A stretch of 64,000 nt of DNA from Halopseudomonas xinjiangensis (GTDB lineage: Bacteria; Pseudomonadota; Gammaproteobacteria; Pseudomonadales; Pseudomonadaceae), in contig DRFO01000023.1 in assembly GCA_011050525.1 (NCBI GenBank), positions 1 to 64,000 of the forward strand, given 5' to 3'. Within the stretch, counting starts at the first letter, position 1, and each line of letters starts with the position of its first letter. Below the pieces are notes generated by a model. It had not been told where the DNA came from, did not search any database, and was given only the letters and a program-made list of their open reading frames with translations. A program made the position numbers and the translations under genes. This document shows, piece by piece, positions 45,923-54,882 of this stretch.

Positions 45923-47380
45923 TCAGCGCTTTCGCAGGCGCAGCACCCTGATATTGTCGTGCCCTGCATCAAGTAGATACTGCGCGTGGAGCTGGCTCAT
46001 TATTCCTTTCTCACAGTAAAGAAGGTACGCGCGGGCGGGGTCAAGCGCGGCAAAACGACTTCCGAGCGTATAGAAAGGCATGGATACGACCTCGATTCCC
46101 GACAAGTGCAAGGGGCGAGCGTCTTGCTCATCGGAGGCGCGAATGTCCAGCACCACCTGGCCGACCAGGGCTTCCTCCACCAATTCCACCACACTGCCTT
46201 CTTCCAGATCATTTTCCAGATCACAGCAGTCAGCATAGTGAGCGGCCTGAATCGCTGCCTCGAGCACGCTGAAATCGAACGTGGCTTCTGCCTCGGCGAC
46301 CTGCGCAGGTCTGGAGCGGATCGAAGGATTGACCGAAATCACGCCACAATATTCAGGCATAGTGCTGGAGAATGCATCGGTTCCGATCCGCCGCGCCGTG
46401 TCGATGATGTCGGTCTTGCTGGTGGTGATAAGAGGCCGGAGTACCAGCAGGTCACTCACCTGATCGATCACCGCCAGATTAGGCAACGTCTGGCTGGCAA
46501 CCTGTGCGATAGCTTCGCCGGTGACCAGTGCGTCGAGATCAAGCCGCTCGGCAATCCGGTTGGCCGCGCGCAGCATCATCCGCTTCAGCACCACGCCCAT
46601 CTGGCTGTTCTCGACATTCTCCAGCAACTGCGCAACGACGCCCTCGAACGGCACACTGATAAACCGCAGTCTGTGACTTGCCGCGTACCGCTCCCACAGA
46701 TAATGGGCAACCTGGCGCACGCCCAACTCATGGGCGCGCCCGCCAAGGTTGAAAAAAATGAAATGGGGCAACAGGCCCCGCTGAAGCATCTGGTAACTGG
46801 CGACGGTGGAATCGAAGCCGCCCGAGAGCAGGCTCAGCACAGGCTCCATCGTGCCCAGTGGAAAGCCGCCCATACCCTCGTGCCGTGCCTGGATCAACCA
46901 CACCCGCTGATCGCGAATTTCCAGCTTGATCCACACATCGGGATCCTTGAGCGACACCCCAGCGGCGTGGCAACGTTGCATCAGTATCTGGCCAATATGG
47001 GCAGACACCTCCTGCGAGCTGAACGGATGGTTGCCCACGCGCTTGCAGCGTATGCCAAAGCGACGGCCGGTCAATTGCTGCCCAACGTTCTGAATACAAA
47101 GCTCGGCCAGCTCATCGAGCGTGCCCAGCGGGTAATCATGCACCTCAAGGAAATGCGCAATACCAGGCGTGTTGCACAACCTTTCTATAGCTCTAGCCTG
47201 CAGCTCTGGGTCTGGACCTAGCACCACCTGCAAACTGTCCCACGAGCCGTTTACCTTGGCTTGCGAGTCTATCGCTGCCATTAGCAGACGCAAATTGCTC
47301 TTGAGCTGACTGACAAAGCGCTTACGCACCTGGCGGGTCTTTATGGTTATTTCAGGAAAAAATTTTATGATCAGTTTCAT
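45923..47380 (-). CDS. thiI: tRNA sulphurtransferase ThiI with C-terminal rhodanese domain
   Basis: Makes 4-thiouridine in tRNA and supplies sulphur for thiazole synthesis. The 485-residue protein contains an N-terminal ferredoxin-like region, a THUMP domain (about 60-165), the PP-loop SGGFDST (186-192), and a C-terminal rhodanese domain with the active Cys in YLLYCEKGIMSQ. The presence of the rhodanese matches the E. coli-type full-length form. Start 47380 (MKLIIKFFPEITIKT) is preferred over an upstream frame start. No Shine-Dalgarno visible. Divergent from glnA. Confidence 0.95.
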   Translation of the reverse strand: MKLIIKFFPEITIKTRQVRKRFVSQLKSNLRLLMAAIDSQAKVNGSWDSLQVVLGPDPELQARAIERLCNTPGIAHFLEVHDYPLGTLDELAELCIQNVGQQLTGRRFGIRCKRVGNHPFSSQEVSAHIGQILMQRCHAAGVSLKDPDVWIKLEIRDQRVWLIQARHEGMGGFPLGTMEPVLSLLSGGFDSTVASYQMLQRGLLPHFIFFNLGGRAHELGVRQVAHYLWERYAASHRLRFISVPFEGVVAQLLENVENSQMGVVLKRMMLRAANRIAERLDLDALVTGEAIAQVASQTLPNLAVIDQVSDLLVLRPLITTSKTDIIDTARRIGTDAFSSTMPEYCGVISVNPSIRSRPAQVAEAEATFDFSVLEAAIQAAHYADCCDLENDLEEGSVVELVEEALVGQVVLDIRASDEQDARPLHLSGIEVVSMPFYTLGSRFAALDPARAYLLYCEKGIMSQLHAQYLLDAGHDNIRVLRLRKR

Positions 47381-47411
47381 ATGACTGGTGTAAGGTGCGC
47401 AAAAGCAGAGC

Positions 47412-47417
47412 ATTATA
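47412..47417 (-). promoter_or_regulatory. Candidate -10 box of the thiI promoter
   Basis: A consensus TATAAT on the minus strand 32 bases before the thiI ATG. No good -35 hexamer at 16-18 bases was found. Confidence 0.35.
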
Positions 47418-47460
47418 CGCGCGCTGGCTATCGAGAGGGAAAGCTTACCCTATCGAATCG

Positions 47461-47476
47461 TGCACCTTTTTTGTGC
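47461..47476. promoter_or_regulatory. NtrC-type site 1 upstream of glnA
   Basis: TGCACC-N4-TTGTGC against the NtrC consensus TGCACC-N4-TGGTGCA: one or two mismatches. Its centre lies about 140 bases before the predicted sigma54 start. Confidence 0.7.
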
Positions 47477-47490
47477 GAACTCGGCTTACG

Positions 47491-47509
47491 GCGCACCTAA
47501 TGAGTGCGC
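47491..47509. promoter_or_regulatory. NtrC-type site 2 upstream of glnA
   Basis: GCGCACC-TAAT-GAGTGCGC, an NtrC-like dyad about 31 bases (three helical turns) from site 1, centred about 109 bases before the predicted start. Confidence 0.65.
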
Positions 47510-47582
47510 AGAACTGGTGCATGAACACCCTGCAAGGGGCTAATGCCTTGTGTAGCGTGGGTTTACACGCAGTGCTCCGAAA

Positions 47583-47598
47583 TGGCACACCTTTTGCT
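47583..47598 (+). promoter_or_regulatory. Sigma54 (RpoN) promoter of glnA
   Basis: TGGCAC-N5-TTGCT, a perfect match to the -24/-12 consensus, with start near 47609 and 80 bases of leader before glnA. With the two NtrC sites this is a nitrogen-regulated glnA promoter. Confidence 0.9.
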
Positions 47599-47690
47599 CT
47601 ATTCTAAGCCAGCGGATGCGGATGCTATTCCGCTCAAAATTCAAGGTGCCGGGCCAGATGCCTGGCAAATGATTCCTTCTGGAGGAAACC

Positions 47691-49094
47691 ATGTCGAAAA
47701 CGATTCAACTGATCAAAGAATTTGACGTGAAGTGGGTAGATCTGCGCTTCACCGATACCAAAGGCAAGCAGCACCACGTCACCATGCCCGCTCGCGACGT
47801 CAAAGACGACTTCTTCGAAGAAGGCAAGATGTTTGACGGCTCCTCGATTGCCGGCTGGAAGGGTATCGAAGCGTCCGACATGATTTTGATGCCAGACGAT
47901 AGCACTGCCGTTATCGACCCGTTCACTGAAGAGCCCACCGTGATCCTGGTGTGCGACATCATTGAGCCTTCGACCATGCAGGGTTACGAGCGCGATCCGC
48001 GCAGCATCGCTCGCCGCGCCGAAGAATATCTGAAGTCCACCGGCATTGGTGACACCGTCTTTGTTGGTCCAGAGCCTGAATTTTTCGTCTTCGACGAAGT
48101 CAAGTTCAAGTCCGACATCTCCGGATCCATGTTCAAGATCTTCTCTGAACAGGCTTCCTGGAATACCGATGCAGACATCGAGACTGGCAACAAGGGTCAC
48201 CGTCCAGCCGTCAAGGGTGGCTATTTCCCCGTGCCTCCGGTTGATCATGATCATGAAATTCGTACTGCCATGTGCAATGCCATGGAAGAGATGGGCCTGA
48301 CCATCGAAGTGCACCACCACGAAGTGGCGACAGCCGGCCAGAACGAAATTGGCGTGCTGTTCAACACACTGGTAGCCAAGGCTGACGAAGTTCAAACCCT
48401 GAAGTACTGCGTACACAACGTGGCCGATGCCTTCGGCAAGACGGCTACCTTCATGCCCAAGCCACTGTATGGTGACAACGGCTCCGGTATGCACGTGCAT
48501 ATTTCTATCTCCAAGGATGGCAAGAACACCTTTGCTGGCGAGGGCTATTCCGGTCTGTCCGATACCGCGCTGTTCTTCATTGGCGGCATCATCAAGCACG
48601 GCAAGTCATTGAACGCTTTCACCAACCCGGCTACCAACTCGTACAAGCGTCTGGTTCCAGGTTTTGAAGCGCCAGTGATGCTGGCTTACTCCGCCCGCAA
48701 CCGGTCGGCCTCGATTCGTATTCCTTACGTTTCCAGCCCGAAGGCGCGCCGTATCGAGGCTCGCTTCCCTGATCCGGCTGCCAACCCCTACCTGTGCTTT
48801 GCCGCCCTGTTGATGGCTGGCCTGGACGGCATCCAGAACAAGATTCACCCCGGCGATGCAGCGGACAAGAACCTGTATGACCTGCCGCCTGAAGAGGCGA
48901 GCCAGATTCCACAGGTGTGTGGCAGCCTGAAAGAGGCTCTCGAGTCTCTGAGCGTTGATCGCGAATATCTGACCAAGGGTGGCGTGTTCACTGACGAACT
49001 GATCGATGCCTACATCGAGCTGAAAGCCGCTGAAGAAATCAAGGTTCGCACTTTTGTTCACCCGCTTGAGTATGACCTGTACTACAGCGTCTGA
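47691..49094 (+). CDS. glnA: Glutamine synthetase type I
   Basis: Dodecameric enzyme converting glutamate and ammonia to glutamine, the main ammonia-assimilation step. The 467 residues contain [13 protein letters not shown], metal-site [28 protein letters not shown] and the adenylylation Tyr in NLYDLPPEE (about Tyr396), so activity is expected to be controlled by GlnE. GGAGG precedes the ATG. Transcribed from a sigma54 promoter with two NtrC sites and ended by a terminator, separate from ntrBC downstream. Confidence 0.98.
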   Translation: MSKTIQLIKEFDVKWVDLRFTDTKGKQHHVTMPARDVKDDFFEEGKMFDGSSIAGWKGIEASDMILMPDDSTAVIDPFTEEPTVILVCDIIEPSTMQGYERDPRSIARRAEEYLKSTGIGDTVFVGPEPEFFVFDEVKFKSDISGSMFKIFSEQASWNTDADIETGNKGHRPAVKGGYFPVPPVDHDHEIRTAMCNAMEEMGLTIEVHHHEVATAGQNEIGVLFNTLVAKADEVQTLKYCVHNVADAFGKTATFMPKPLYGDNGSGMHVHISISKDGKNTFAGEGYSGLSDTALFFIGGIIKHGKSLNAFTNPATNSYKRLVPGFEAPVMLAYSARNRSASIRIPYVSSPKARRIEARFPDPAANPYLCFAALLMAGLDGIQNKIHPGDAADKNLYDLPPEEASQIPQVCGSLKEALESLSVDREYLTKGGVFTDELIDAYIELKAAEEIKVRTFVHPLEYDLYYSV

Positions 49095-49123
49095 ACCTGG
49101 TCGCAACACCAGTGTCGAAGGAA

Positions 49124-49150
49124 GGGTGCCGTTCAGGCGCCCTTTTTTTT
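49124..49150 (+). terminator. Rho-independent terminator of glnA
   Basis: GGGTGCC-GTTCA-GGCGCCC (one G-U pair) followed by eight T residues, 30 bases after the glnA stop. Confidence 0.9.
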
Positions 49151-49236
49151 CGTCCGTCTTGCCGGGAAGTCAGGCGACTTGCCAGGTGACCAATTGAATG
49201 CAACGCTACGATTCGTTATCAAAGGAGTGAAGCACC

Positions 49237-49866
49237 ATGTTCCGGATATCCCGTACGCTCGGCCTGTGTGCCTTGCTGGCTCTGGCAAGCAGCCCGCTGT
49301 GGGGCCAGGTTTATACCTGGAAGGACGCGCAGGGTAATCGCGTCTACTCCGATCAACCCCACCCTGATGCGGAAAGCGTAGAACTGGAGCCGGTAAATAC
49401 CATTGAGCCCCCACCCCCCTCCGTTATGCGGGCACAGCGCGAAAGCGAAGCATCGGATGCCGGTCAGGCTCAATCTCAAGACATCTATCAGCGCCTGGCA
49501 ATTACCGCCCCCGACAACGACCAGGCCATACGGGCGAACGACGGCAATGTAACGCTGACCGTTGCAGTCGAGCCGGCATTGGGCCGCAATCACCTGCTTC
49601 GCGCCGAAATAGACGGTGAAGCGTCTTCGTCAGCCGTTCCTGGCAGCGGGCAAAACGTCGTGAAGCTTACCCTCGGCAATATTGATCGGGGCACTCATTC
49701 AGTGAGTGCCGTAGTGGTGAACGCCCAGGGGGACACAGTTCAGCGCAGCAGCCCGATCAAGTTGCATGTGCAACGCACCTCGTTGAACCAGCCAGCCCGC
49801 GGAGGCGCCAATCAGGCGCCGCAAGCTCCCGCCGCGCCCCGGGCACCCAACGTGCCTGCACCCTGA
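49237..49866 (+). CDS. DUF4124-domain periplasmic protein
   Basis: Exported protein of 209 aa. Signal peptide about 1-23 (cleavage near LWG-Q). Next comes a DUF4124 domain (VYTWKDAQGNRVYSDQPHP), the aromatic hairpin typical of this family. About 75-175 form an Ig-like beta domain, and a Pro/Ala/Asn-rich tail ends the protein. Function unknown. Homologues sit between glnA and ntrB in many pseudomonads, which may be only position. AAGGAG stands before the ATG. Confidence 0.85.
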   Translation: MFRISRTLGLCALLALASSPLWGQVYTWKDAQGNRVYSDQPHPDAESVELEPVNTIEPPPPSVMRAQRESEASDAGQAQSQDIYQRLAITAPDNDQAIRANDGNVTLTVAVEPALGRNHLLRAEIDGEASSSAVPGSGQNVVKLTLGNIDRGTHSVSAVVVNAQGDTVQRSSPIKLHVQRTSLNQPARGGANQAPQAPAAPRAPNVPAP

Positions 49867-49878
49867 TAGGCAATGTCT

Positions 49879-49900
49879 GCCCGATGCGCTCGCGTCGGGC
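49879..49900 (+). terminator. Hairpin after the DUF4124 gene
   Basis: GCCCGATGCG-CT-CGCGTCGGGC: nearly ten paired bases with one G-U pair, 13 bases after the stop. The following TTCTTC is a poor T run, so termination may be partial. Confidence 0.45.
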
Positions 49901-49908
49901 TTCTTCGC

Positions 49909-49925
49909 TGCACCAATTTAGCGCA
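49909..49925. promoter_or_regulatory. Possible NtrC-type site upstream of ntrB
   Basis: TGCACC-AATT-TAGCGCA resembles the NtrC dyad with two or three mismatches in the right arm. It lies about 185 bases before ntrB and could mediate autoregulation. Weak on its own. Confidence 0.3.
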
Positions 49926-50095
49926 CAATTCTGTCTTCAGCCGCCATTGAGGTGCACTCTCTGAGTTAGTGCCCCGGTTACGGGCACCTGAAAAGGCGCC
50001 ATTTTTGTTGGTCTGGACGTTGCCGCCGCAGAGATCATGAGGCTATGCCCGCCGCGTCCCGGATTGGTTCGCTTCTTGCAGAAGTCGTCTACACC

Positions 50096-51193
50096 ATGGA
50101 TATGAATATGCTGCCCGATCGTTTTTTACGACAGATTCTGGATAACCTGACCACGGCAGTAATGCTGCTGGATACGCAGCTGTGCGTGAGCTATCTGAAT
50201 CCCGCTGCGGAAATGCTGCTGGCTGTCAGCGGACAGCGGGTATTGCAACAGCCGATCGGCGAGTTGTTCAACGACACCGCCGAAACCCTGCAATCGCTCC
50301 GTAACGCTGTCTCCAACGCCCATCCTTTTACCAAGCGTGAAGCACAGCTAAACCTGAATAACGGTCACTGCCTGATGGTGGATTATTCAGTAACGCCCAT
50401 TACAGCCTCGGAACGCAGCTGGATTCTGATGGAACTACACCCCCGTGACCGCCTTTTGCGTATCACCAAAGAAGAAGCGCAACTGTCAAAGCAGGAAGTA
50501 ACTAAAGTGCTGGTCAGGGGCCTGGCGCATGAAATCAAGAACCCGCTAGGCGGGATCAGGGGCGCCGCACAGCTACTGGCCCGGGAACTACCGGAAGACT
50601 CCCTGCGCGATTACACCGACGTTATCATCGAAGAAGCTGACCGGTTGCGCAATCTGGTTGACCGGATGCTGGGCCCCTATCGCCCGCCGAACTTGCAGCC
50701 GCTCAACATCCATGAAATTACCGAGCGAGTGTGCAGCCTGATTCAGGCAGAAACTCAGGGTCGCCTGGAACTGCAACGTGACTATGACCCGAGCATCCCG
50801 GACATCATGGCAGACCAAGAACAACTGATTCAGGCGGTCCTCAACATCGTCCGCAATGCCATGCAGGCCATAGAAGCACACAAACAGCTGGAAGAGGGTC
50901 AGATAACCCTGCAGACCCGAACCCTGCGCCAGTTCACCATCGGCCAGAAACGTCACCGTCTGGTATGCCGCCTGCAAATCATCGACAACGGCCCCGGCAT
51001 TCCGAATGACATAGTTGAAAGCATTTTTTATCCGATGGTCAGTGGCCGGCCCGAAGGCACCGGCCTGGGCTTGTCGATTACCCAGAACATCATCAGCCAG
51101 CATCAGGGGCTGATCGAGTGCGAGAGCTTGCCTGGCCGAACCCTGTTCACCCTGTTCCTGCCACTGGAACACAGTCTGGAGAATGATTCATGA
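50096..51193 (+). CDS. ntrB: Nitrogen-regulation sensor kinase NtrB (GlnL)
   Basis: Cytosolic histidine kinase/phosphatase that phosphorylates NtrC when nitrogen is low, under PII control. The 365-residue protein has an N-terminal PAS domain (YLNPAAEMLLAVSGQR), the H-box GLAHEIKNPLGGIRG with His about 145, and ATPase boxes N (NIVRNAMQAIEAH), G1 (IDNGPGIPNDIV) and G2 (GRPEGTGLGLSI). The exact start is uncertain: three in-frame ATGs lie at 50096-50110 and one at 50045. None has a strong ribosome-binding site. The stop overlaps ntrC by four bases. Confidence 0.93.
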   Translation: MDMNMLPDRFLRQILDNLTTAVMLLDTQLCVSYLNPAAEMLLAVSGQRVLQQPIGELFNDTAETLQSLRNAVSNAHPFTKREAQLNLNNGHCLMVDYSVTPITASERSWILMELHPRDRLLRITKEEAQLSKQEVTKVLVRGLAHEIKNPLGGIRGAAQLLARELPEDSLRDYTDVIIEEADRLRNLVDRMLGPYRPPNLQPLNIHEITERVCSLIQAETQGRLELQRDYDPSIPDIMADQEQLIQAVLNIVRNAMQAIEAHKQLEEGQITLQTRTLRQFTIGQKRHRLVCRLQIIDNGPGIPNDIVESIFYPMVSGRPEGTGLGLSITQNIISQHQGLIECESLPGRTLFTLFLPLEHSLENDS

Positions 51194-52620
51194 GCCGAGC
51201 CGAAAACGTCTGGATTGTCGATGATGACCGCTCGATACGCTGGGTACTGGACAAGGCACTGCAGCAAGAGGGGATGGAACCGGTCTGCTTCGACAGTGCT
51301 GACGGTGCCCTGGCGAGACTTCAGCGTGAGCTGCCGGACGTGTTGATCAGCGATATCAGAATGCCCGGCACCAGCGGGCTTGAGCTGCTGGCCAGAATCC
51401 GCGAGCAGCACCCGAAATTGCCGGTCATCATCATGACCGCCCATTCCGATCTGGACAGCGCCGTCGCCTCCTACCAGGGCGGCGCCTTTGAATATCTGCC
51501 CAAGCCGTTCGACGTAGATGAAGCCGTCGCCCTGGTTCGGCGGGCCCTGGCGCATAGCCGGGAACAGGACGGCCAGGGCCTCGAAACAGCCCTGGCCCGC
51601 ACCCCTGAGATCATCGGCGAAGCGCCCGCCATGCAGGAAGTATTTCGCGCCATCGGACGCCTGTCCCATTCCAACATCACCGTGCTGATCAACGGCGAGT
51701 CAGGGACCGGCAAGGAGCTGGTAGCGCACGCCCTGCATCGCCACAGCCCCCGGGCTCGCAACCCGTTCATTGCGCTGAACATGGCAGCGATACCCAAAGA
51801 CCTCATGGAATCGGAATTGTTCGGCCATGAAAAAGGCGCTTTCACCGGGGCGGCCGTGCAACGTCGGGGTCGCTTTGAACAATCCGATGGTGGCACGCTT
51901 TTTCTGGACGAAATCGGAGACATGCCAGCGGAAACCCAGACACGCCTGCTGCGCGTGCTCGCCGATGGCGAGTTCTATCGCGTAGGGGGGCATACGCCGA
52001 TCAAGGTTGATGTGCGTATCATCGCGGCAACCCACCAGAACCTCGAAGGCCTGGTGCAGGCCGGCAAGTTTCGGGAGGATCTGTTTCACCGGCTTAACGT
52101 CATACGGATTCACATTCCCAAGCTGTCCGAGCGCAGGGAGGACATTCCCGCGCTAGCGCAGCATTTCCTGTCCCGCGCAGCCCAGGAGCTGACGGTAGAG
52201 CCCAAGGTGCTCAAACCACAGACGCAGGACTACCTGCGCAACCTGCCCTGGCCCGGCAACGTCAGGCAGCTGGAAAACACCTGCCGCTGGATCACGGTGA
52301 TGGCAGCCAGCCGCGAAGTGTTAGTCGAGGATCTGCCCCCGGAAATGCTCACCCAGCACCACGACGGTGCGTCTGATGGGTATTGGGAGCACAGCTTGCG
52401 TGTGTGGGCCGATCAGGAACTGGCCCGCGGAGTAACCAATTTGCTTGACGTAGCGGTGCCGGGCTTTGAACGAATCATGATAGAAACCGCCCTCAAGCAC
52501 ACCGCCGGACGCCGCCGGGATGCCGCGCAGCTTCTAGGCTGGGGGCGCAATACCCTGACCCGCAAGATCAAGGAACTGGGTATGAATATCAATGGGAATG
52601 AGGACGACGAGGCTGAGTAG
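51190..52620 (+). CDS. ntrC: Nitrogen-regulation response regulator NtrC (GlnG)
   Basis: Sigma54-dependent activator of nitrogen genes, including glnA upstream. The 476-residue protein has a receiver domain with Asp55 (LISDIRMPG), an AAA+ domain with Walker A GESGTGKEL, the GAFTGA loop at 216-221 that contacts sigma54, and a C-terminal Fis-type helix-turn-helix (GRRRDAAQLLGWGRNTLTRK). The ATG overlaps the ntrB stop, ensuring balanced expression. A terminator follows 60 bases later. Confidence 0.97.
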   Translation: MSRAENVWIVDDDRSIRWVLDKALQQEGMEPVCFDSADGALARLQRELPDVLISDIRMPGTSGLELLARIREQHPKLPVIIMTAHSDLDSAVASYQGGAFEYLPKPFDVDEAVALVRRALAHSREQDGQGLETALARTPEIIGEAPAMQEVFRAIGRLSHSNITVLINGESGTGKELVAHALHRHSPRARNPFIALNMAAIPKDLMESELFGHEKGAFTGAAVQRRGRFEQSDGGTLFLDEIGDMPAETQTRLLRVLADGEFYRVGGHTPIKVDVRIIAATHQNLEGLVQAGKFREDLFHRLNVIRIHIPKLSERREDIPALAQHFLSRAAQELTVEPKVLKPQTQDYLRNLPWPGNVRQLENTCRWITVMAASREVLVEDLPPEMLTQHHDGASDGYWEHSLRVWADQELARGVTNLLDVAVPGFERIMIETALKHTAGRRRDAAQLLGWGRNTLTRKIKELGMNINGNEDDEAE

Positions 52621-52678
52621 AGGCAGCTCGCCTGCGTGATTGGCACGCTTGCTGCTTTGGATAATTTCGGGTGTATTT

Positions 52679-52717
52679 AGGTGGCTCTGGTTCAGGCAGG
52701 CTGGAGCCACCTTTTTT
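52679..52717 (+). terminator. Terminator after ntrC
   Basis: Arms AGGTGGCTC and GAGCCACC(T) around a long internal loop with further pairing, followed by six T residues. It should end the ntrBC transcript before the convergent trmL. Confidence 0.75.
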
Positions 52718-52727
52718 ATTCCTCGTC

Positions 52728-53192
52728 TCAACTGCCCCCGGGAAATCCGTTCTGGCGCCAGGCCTCGTAACATACCACCGCAACGGTATTGGCAAGATTC
52801 AGGCTTCTGGACCCCTCCTGCATTGGCAATCGCAAACGGTGCTCGGTTGGAAAGGCCTCACGGATATCGTCCGGCAGACCGGTGGTTTCCGAACCAAACA
52901 GCAGCACATCGTCTGGCAGGAATTTGACTTTGTGATAAGGCGTGGCGCCCTTGGTGGTAAATGCCAACAGCCTGCGATTGCCCATGGCGGCCAGAAAGGC
53001 GGAATAGTCGGGATAGCGGCTTACCCGCGCCAGGTCATGGTAGTCGAGACCCGCCCGGCGCAACTTCTTCTCCTCGAAATCGAACCCGGTCGGCTCGACA
53101 ATGTGCAAATGGCACCCCGTATTGGCCGCCAGTCTGATGATATTTCCGGTGTTGGGTGCGATCTGAGGTTGGTACAGGGCGATATGAAACAT
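52728..53192 (-). CDS. trmL: tRNA (cytidine/uridine-34-2'-O)-methyltransferase
   Basis: SPOUT methyltransferase that 2'-O-methylates the wobble base of leucine tRNAs. The 154-residue protein has [20 protein letters not shown] and the knot motifs [14 protein letters not shown] and [21 protein letters not shown] chose ATG 53192 ([17 protein letters not shown]) because family members begin at this residue. An upstream TTG would add five residues. Convergent with ntrC, as expected in pseudomonads. Confidence 0.95.
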   Translation of the reverse strand: MFHIALYQPQIAPNTGNIIRLAANTGCHLHIVEPTGFDFEEKKLRRAGLDYHDLARVSRYPDYSAFLAAMGNRRLLAFTTKGATPYHKVKFLPDDVLLFGSETTGLPDDIREAFPTEHRLRLPMQEGSRSLNLANTVAVVCYEAWRQNGFPGGS

Positions 53193-53277
53193 GGAAGGTT
53201 CTGCCAAGCGAATAAGGCCTGCAATCTACTACAAAAGCCCGCGGCAACTGAAGCTCGGGCGAGCTGGCAGCTACCAT

Positions 53278-53302
53278 CTGGCGTCAGCATTGCTGACGCC
53301 AG
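53278..53302. repeat. Strong inverted repeat downstream of the quinone-reductase-like gene
   Basis: Arms CTGGCGTCAGCA and TGCTGACGCCAG separated by one base: a 12-bp hairpin nine bases after the stop codon of the minus-strand gene. There is no T run, so it could be a transcript-stabilising hairpin or a factor site rather than a classical terminator. Confidence 0.5.
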
Positions 53303-53311
53303 AGTCATAGT

Positions 53312-54289
53312 TTAGCAGACCTTGACGACGACCTTGCCAACCGCCTTGCGGGAGCTGAGGATTTCCAGGGCGTCTTCATACTCACCGAGCGCGTAGGTCT
53401 TGGAGACCAGCGGCTTGAGCTTGCCTTCGGTGTGCCAGGCGAACAGTTGCTTGAAGTTTTCCAGATTGACCTGCGGCTCACGGGCAGCAAACGAACCCCA
53501 GAACACGCCCACGATGGACGAGCCCTTGAGCAACGCCAGATTCACCGGGAACTCCGGAATACGGCCACTGGCGAAGCCGATGACCAGCAAACGGCCCTTC
53601 CAGTTGATCGAGCGCACCGCCTGATCAAACAGATCGCCGCCTACCGGATCATAGATCACGTCGGCGCCCTTGCCGTTGGTGAGTTCCTTCACGGCGTCTT
53701 TCAAGCTGACTTCGCTGTAGTTGATCAGCTCATCGGCGCCAGCCGCCTTGGCTACTTCCAACTTCTCTGCGCTGGAGGCTGCGGCGATAACGCGTGCGCC
53801 CATGGCCTTGCCAATCTCAACGGCAGCCAGGCCGACGCCACCCGAGGCACCCAGCACCAGCAGTGTTTCGCCGGCCTTCAGCTCGCCGCGCTGCTTCAGA
53901 GCATGCATGGACGTGCCATAGGTCATGCTGAAACCTGCCGCAGTAACGAAATCCATGTCCTCCGGCATTGGCAGCACACGCATACCGTCCACGGCAATTT
54001 TCTCGGCAAAGCTGCCAAAACCGGTCAAGGCCATTACCCGGTCGCCCGGCTTGAGATGCTTCACGCTCTCACCCACACTGGACACCACGCCCGCCGCCTC
54101 GCCACCTGGCGAAAAGGGGAACGGGGGCTTTAGCTGATACTTGCCTTCGATGATCAGCGTATCGGGAAAATTCACCCCGGCGGCATGGATGTCGATTACC
54201 ACTTCGCTTTTCTTCGCCACCGGATCGGTGGTTTCTTCCAGTACCAGGCTACTCGCCGGGCCGAACTCTTTACACAATACGGCTTTCAT
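53312..54289 (-). CDS. Zinc-independent medium-chain dehydrogenase (NADPH:quinone oxidoreductase-like)
   Basis: Cytosolic MDR-superfamily protein of 325 aa. GroES-like domain at 1-110 (DIHAAGVNFPDTLIIEGKYQ, GGEAAGVV, PGDRVMAL), Rossmann domain with LVLGASGGVGLAAVEIGKAM. Catalytic zinc ligands of alcohol dehydrogenases are absent, as in quinone oxidoreductases. Substrate unknown; could also be an enoyl-type reductase. Single gene. Confidence 0.9.
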   Translation of the reverse strand: MKAVLCKEFGPASSLVLEETTDPVAKKSEVVIDIHAAGVNFPDTLIIEGKYQLKPPFPFSPGGEAAGVVSSVGESVKHLKPGDRVMALTGFGSFAEKIAVDGMRVLPMPEDMDFVTAAGFSMTYGTSMHALKQRGELKAGETLLVLGASGGVGLAAVEIGKAMGARVIAAASSAEKLEVAKAAGADELINYSEVSLKDAVKELTNGKGADVIYDPVGGDLFDQAVRSINWKGRLLVIGFASGRIPEFPVNLALLKGSSIVGVFWGSFAAREPQVNLENFKQLFAWHTEGKLKPLVSKTYALGEYEDALEILSSRKAVGKVVVKVC

Positions 54290-54451
54290 TAGTGGCTCCC
54301 TTGTTGAGTTTTCCCCAGTCTAGTCGCAACCCCGGCAAAGGGGTCAATCAACATGCCTTGGGTTGATTGCCCTACATAACATTTGCGACGTTGCCATTTG
54401 GTTTACGCAAGGCGCTCGGCTATCCTGTGCCAAACCCCAGGAGTAACCGCT

Positions 54452-54853
54452 GTGACCGTCTTGAAATCTGCCTTGTTCGCCCTGCTGCTCGTACCGGCCA
54501 TGCTCTTCGCCGCCGAAGATGAAGCCCCTGCTCCCGCAGCGCAGTACATCAATCTGAAGCCGGCTTTCGTGGGCACCATCGGACCGGGCCCGAAGATTCA
54601 GTATCTCAAGGTGGACGTCGCCCTGCGTGCCAATGATCCGGCTGCAGCGCCGCGCATCGAGTACCACGACCCGCTCATACGCAATACGCTGGTGGCACTG
54701 TTCGCGCGCCAGACACCGGAAAGTCTGGCTGGGCTCGAAGGCAAGGAGCAGCTGAGAGCCGACGCCCTCGCGGCAGTAAGAGGAGTGCTTGAAGAAGAGG
54801 AAGGGCAACCCCTGGTGGACGACCTGCTGTTTACCAATCTGGTTACCCAGTAG
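54452..54853 (+). CDS. FliL-like membrane-anchored periplasmic protein
   Basis: Protein of 133 aa with an N-terminal signal/anchor (about 1-20), then a FliL-type domain (YINLKPAFVGTIGPGPKIQYLKVDVALRA in part; DPLIRNTLVALFARQTPESL; VDDLLFTNLVTQ). FliL stabilises stators at the flagellar basal body, but this stand-alone copy is outside flagellar genes and its partner is unknown. A GTG at 54452 follows AGGAG by eight bases. The longer frame from 54383 has no site. Confidence 0.78.
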   Translation: MTVLKSALFALLLVPAMLFAAEDEAPAPAAQYINLKPAFVGTIGPGPKIQYLKVDVALRANDPAAAPRIEYHDPLIRNTLVALFARQTPESLAGLEGKEQLRADALAAVRGVLEEEEGQPLVDDLLFTNLVTQ

Positions 54854-54882
54854 CGGGGCTGTTGCCAGCCCCTGACTACGCG

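Larger units (their letters stand above)
47381..47690. other. thiI-glnA divergent regulatory region
   Basis: 310 bases without a gene. They carry a candidate thiI -10 box on the minus strand, two NtrC-type sites, a sigma54 promoter and the glnA ribosome-binding site GGAGG. No other ORF is credible. Confidence 0.8.

Noticed and set aside
45986-47221. 411-codon plus-strand frame opposite thiI
   Set aside because: Antisense shadow of thiI.
47634-48599. 321-codon minus-strand frame opposite glnA
   Set aside because: Antisense shadow of glnA, crossing the glnA start region.
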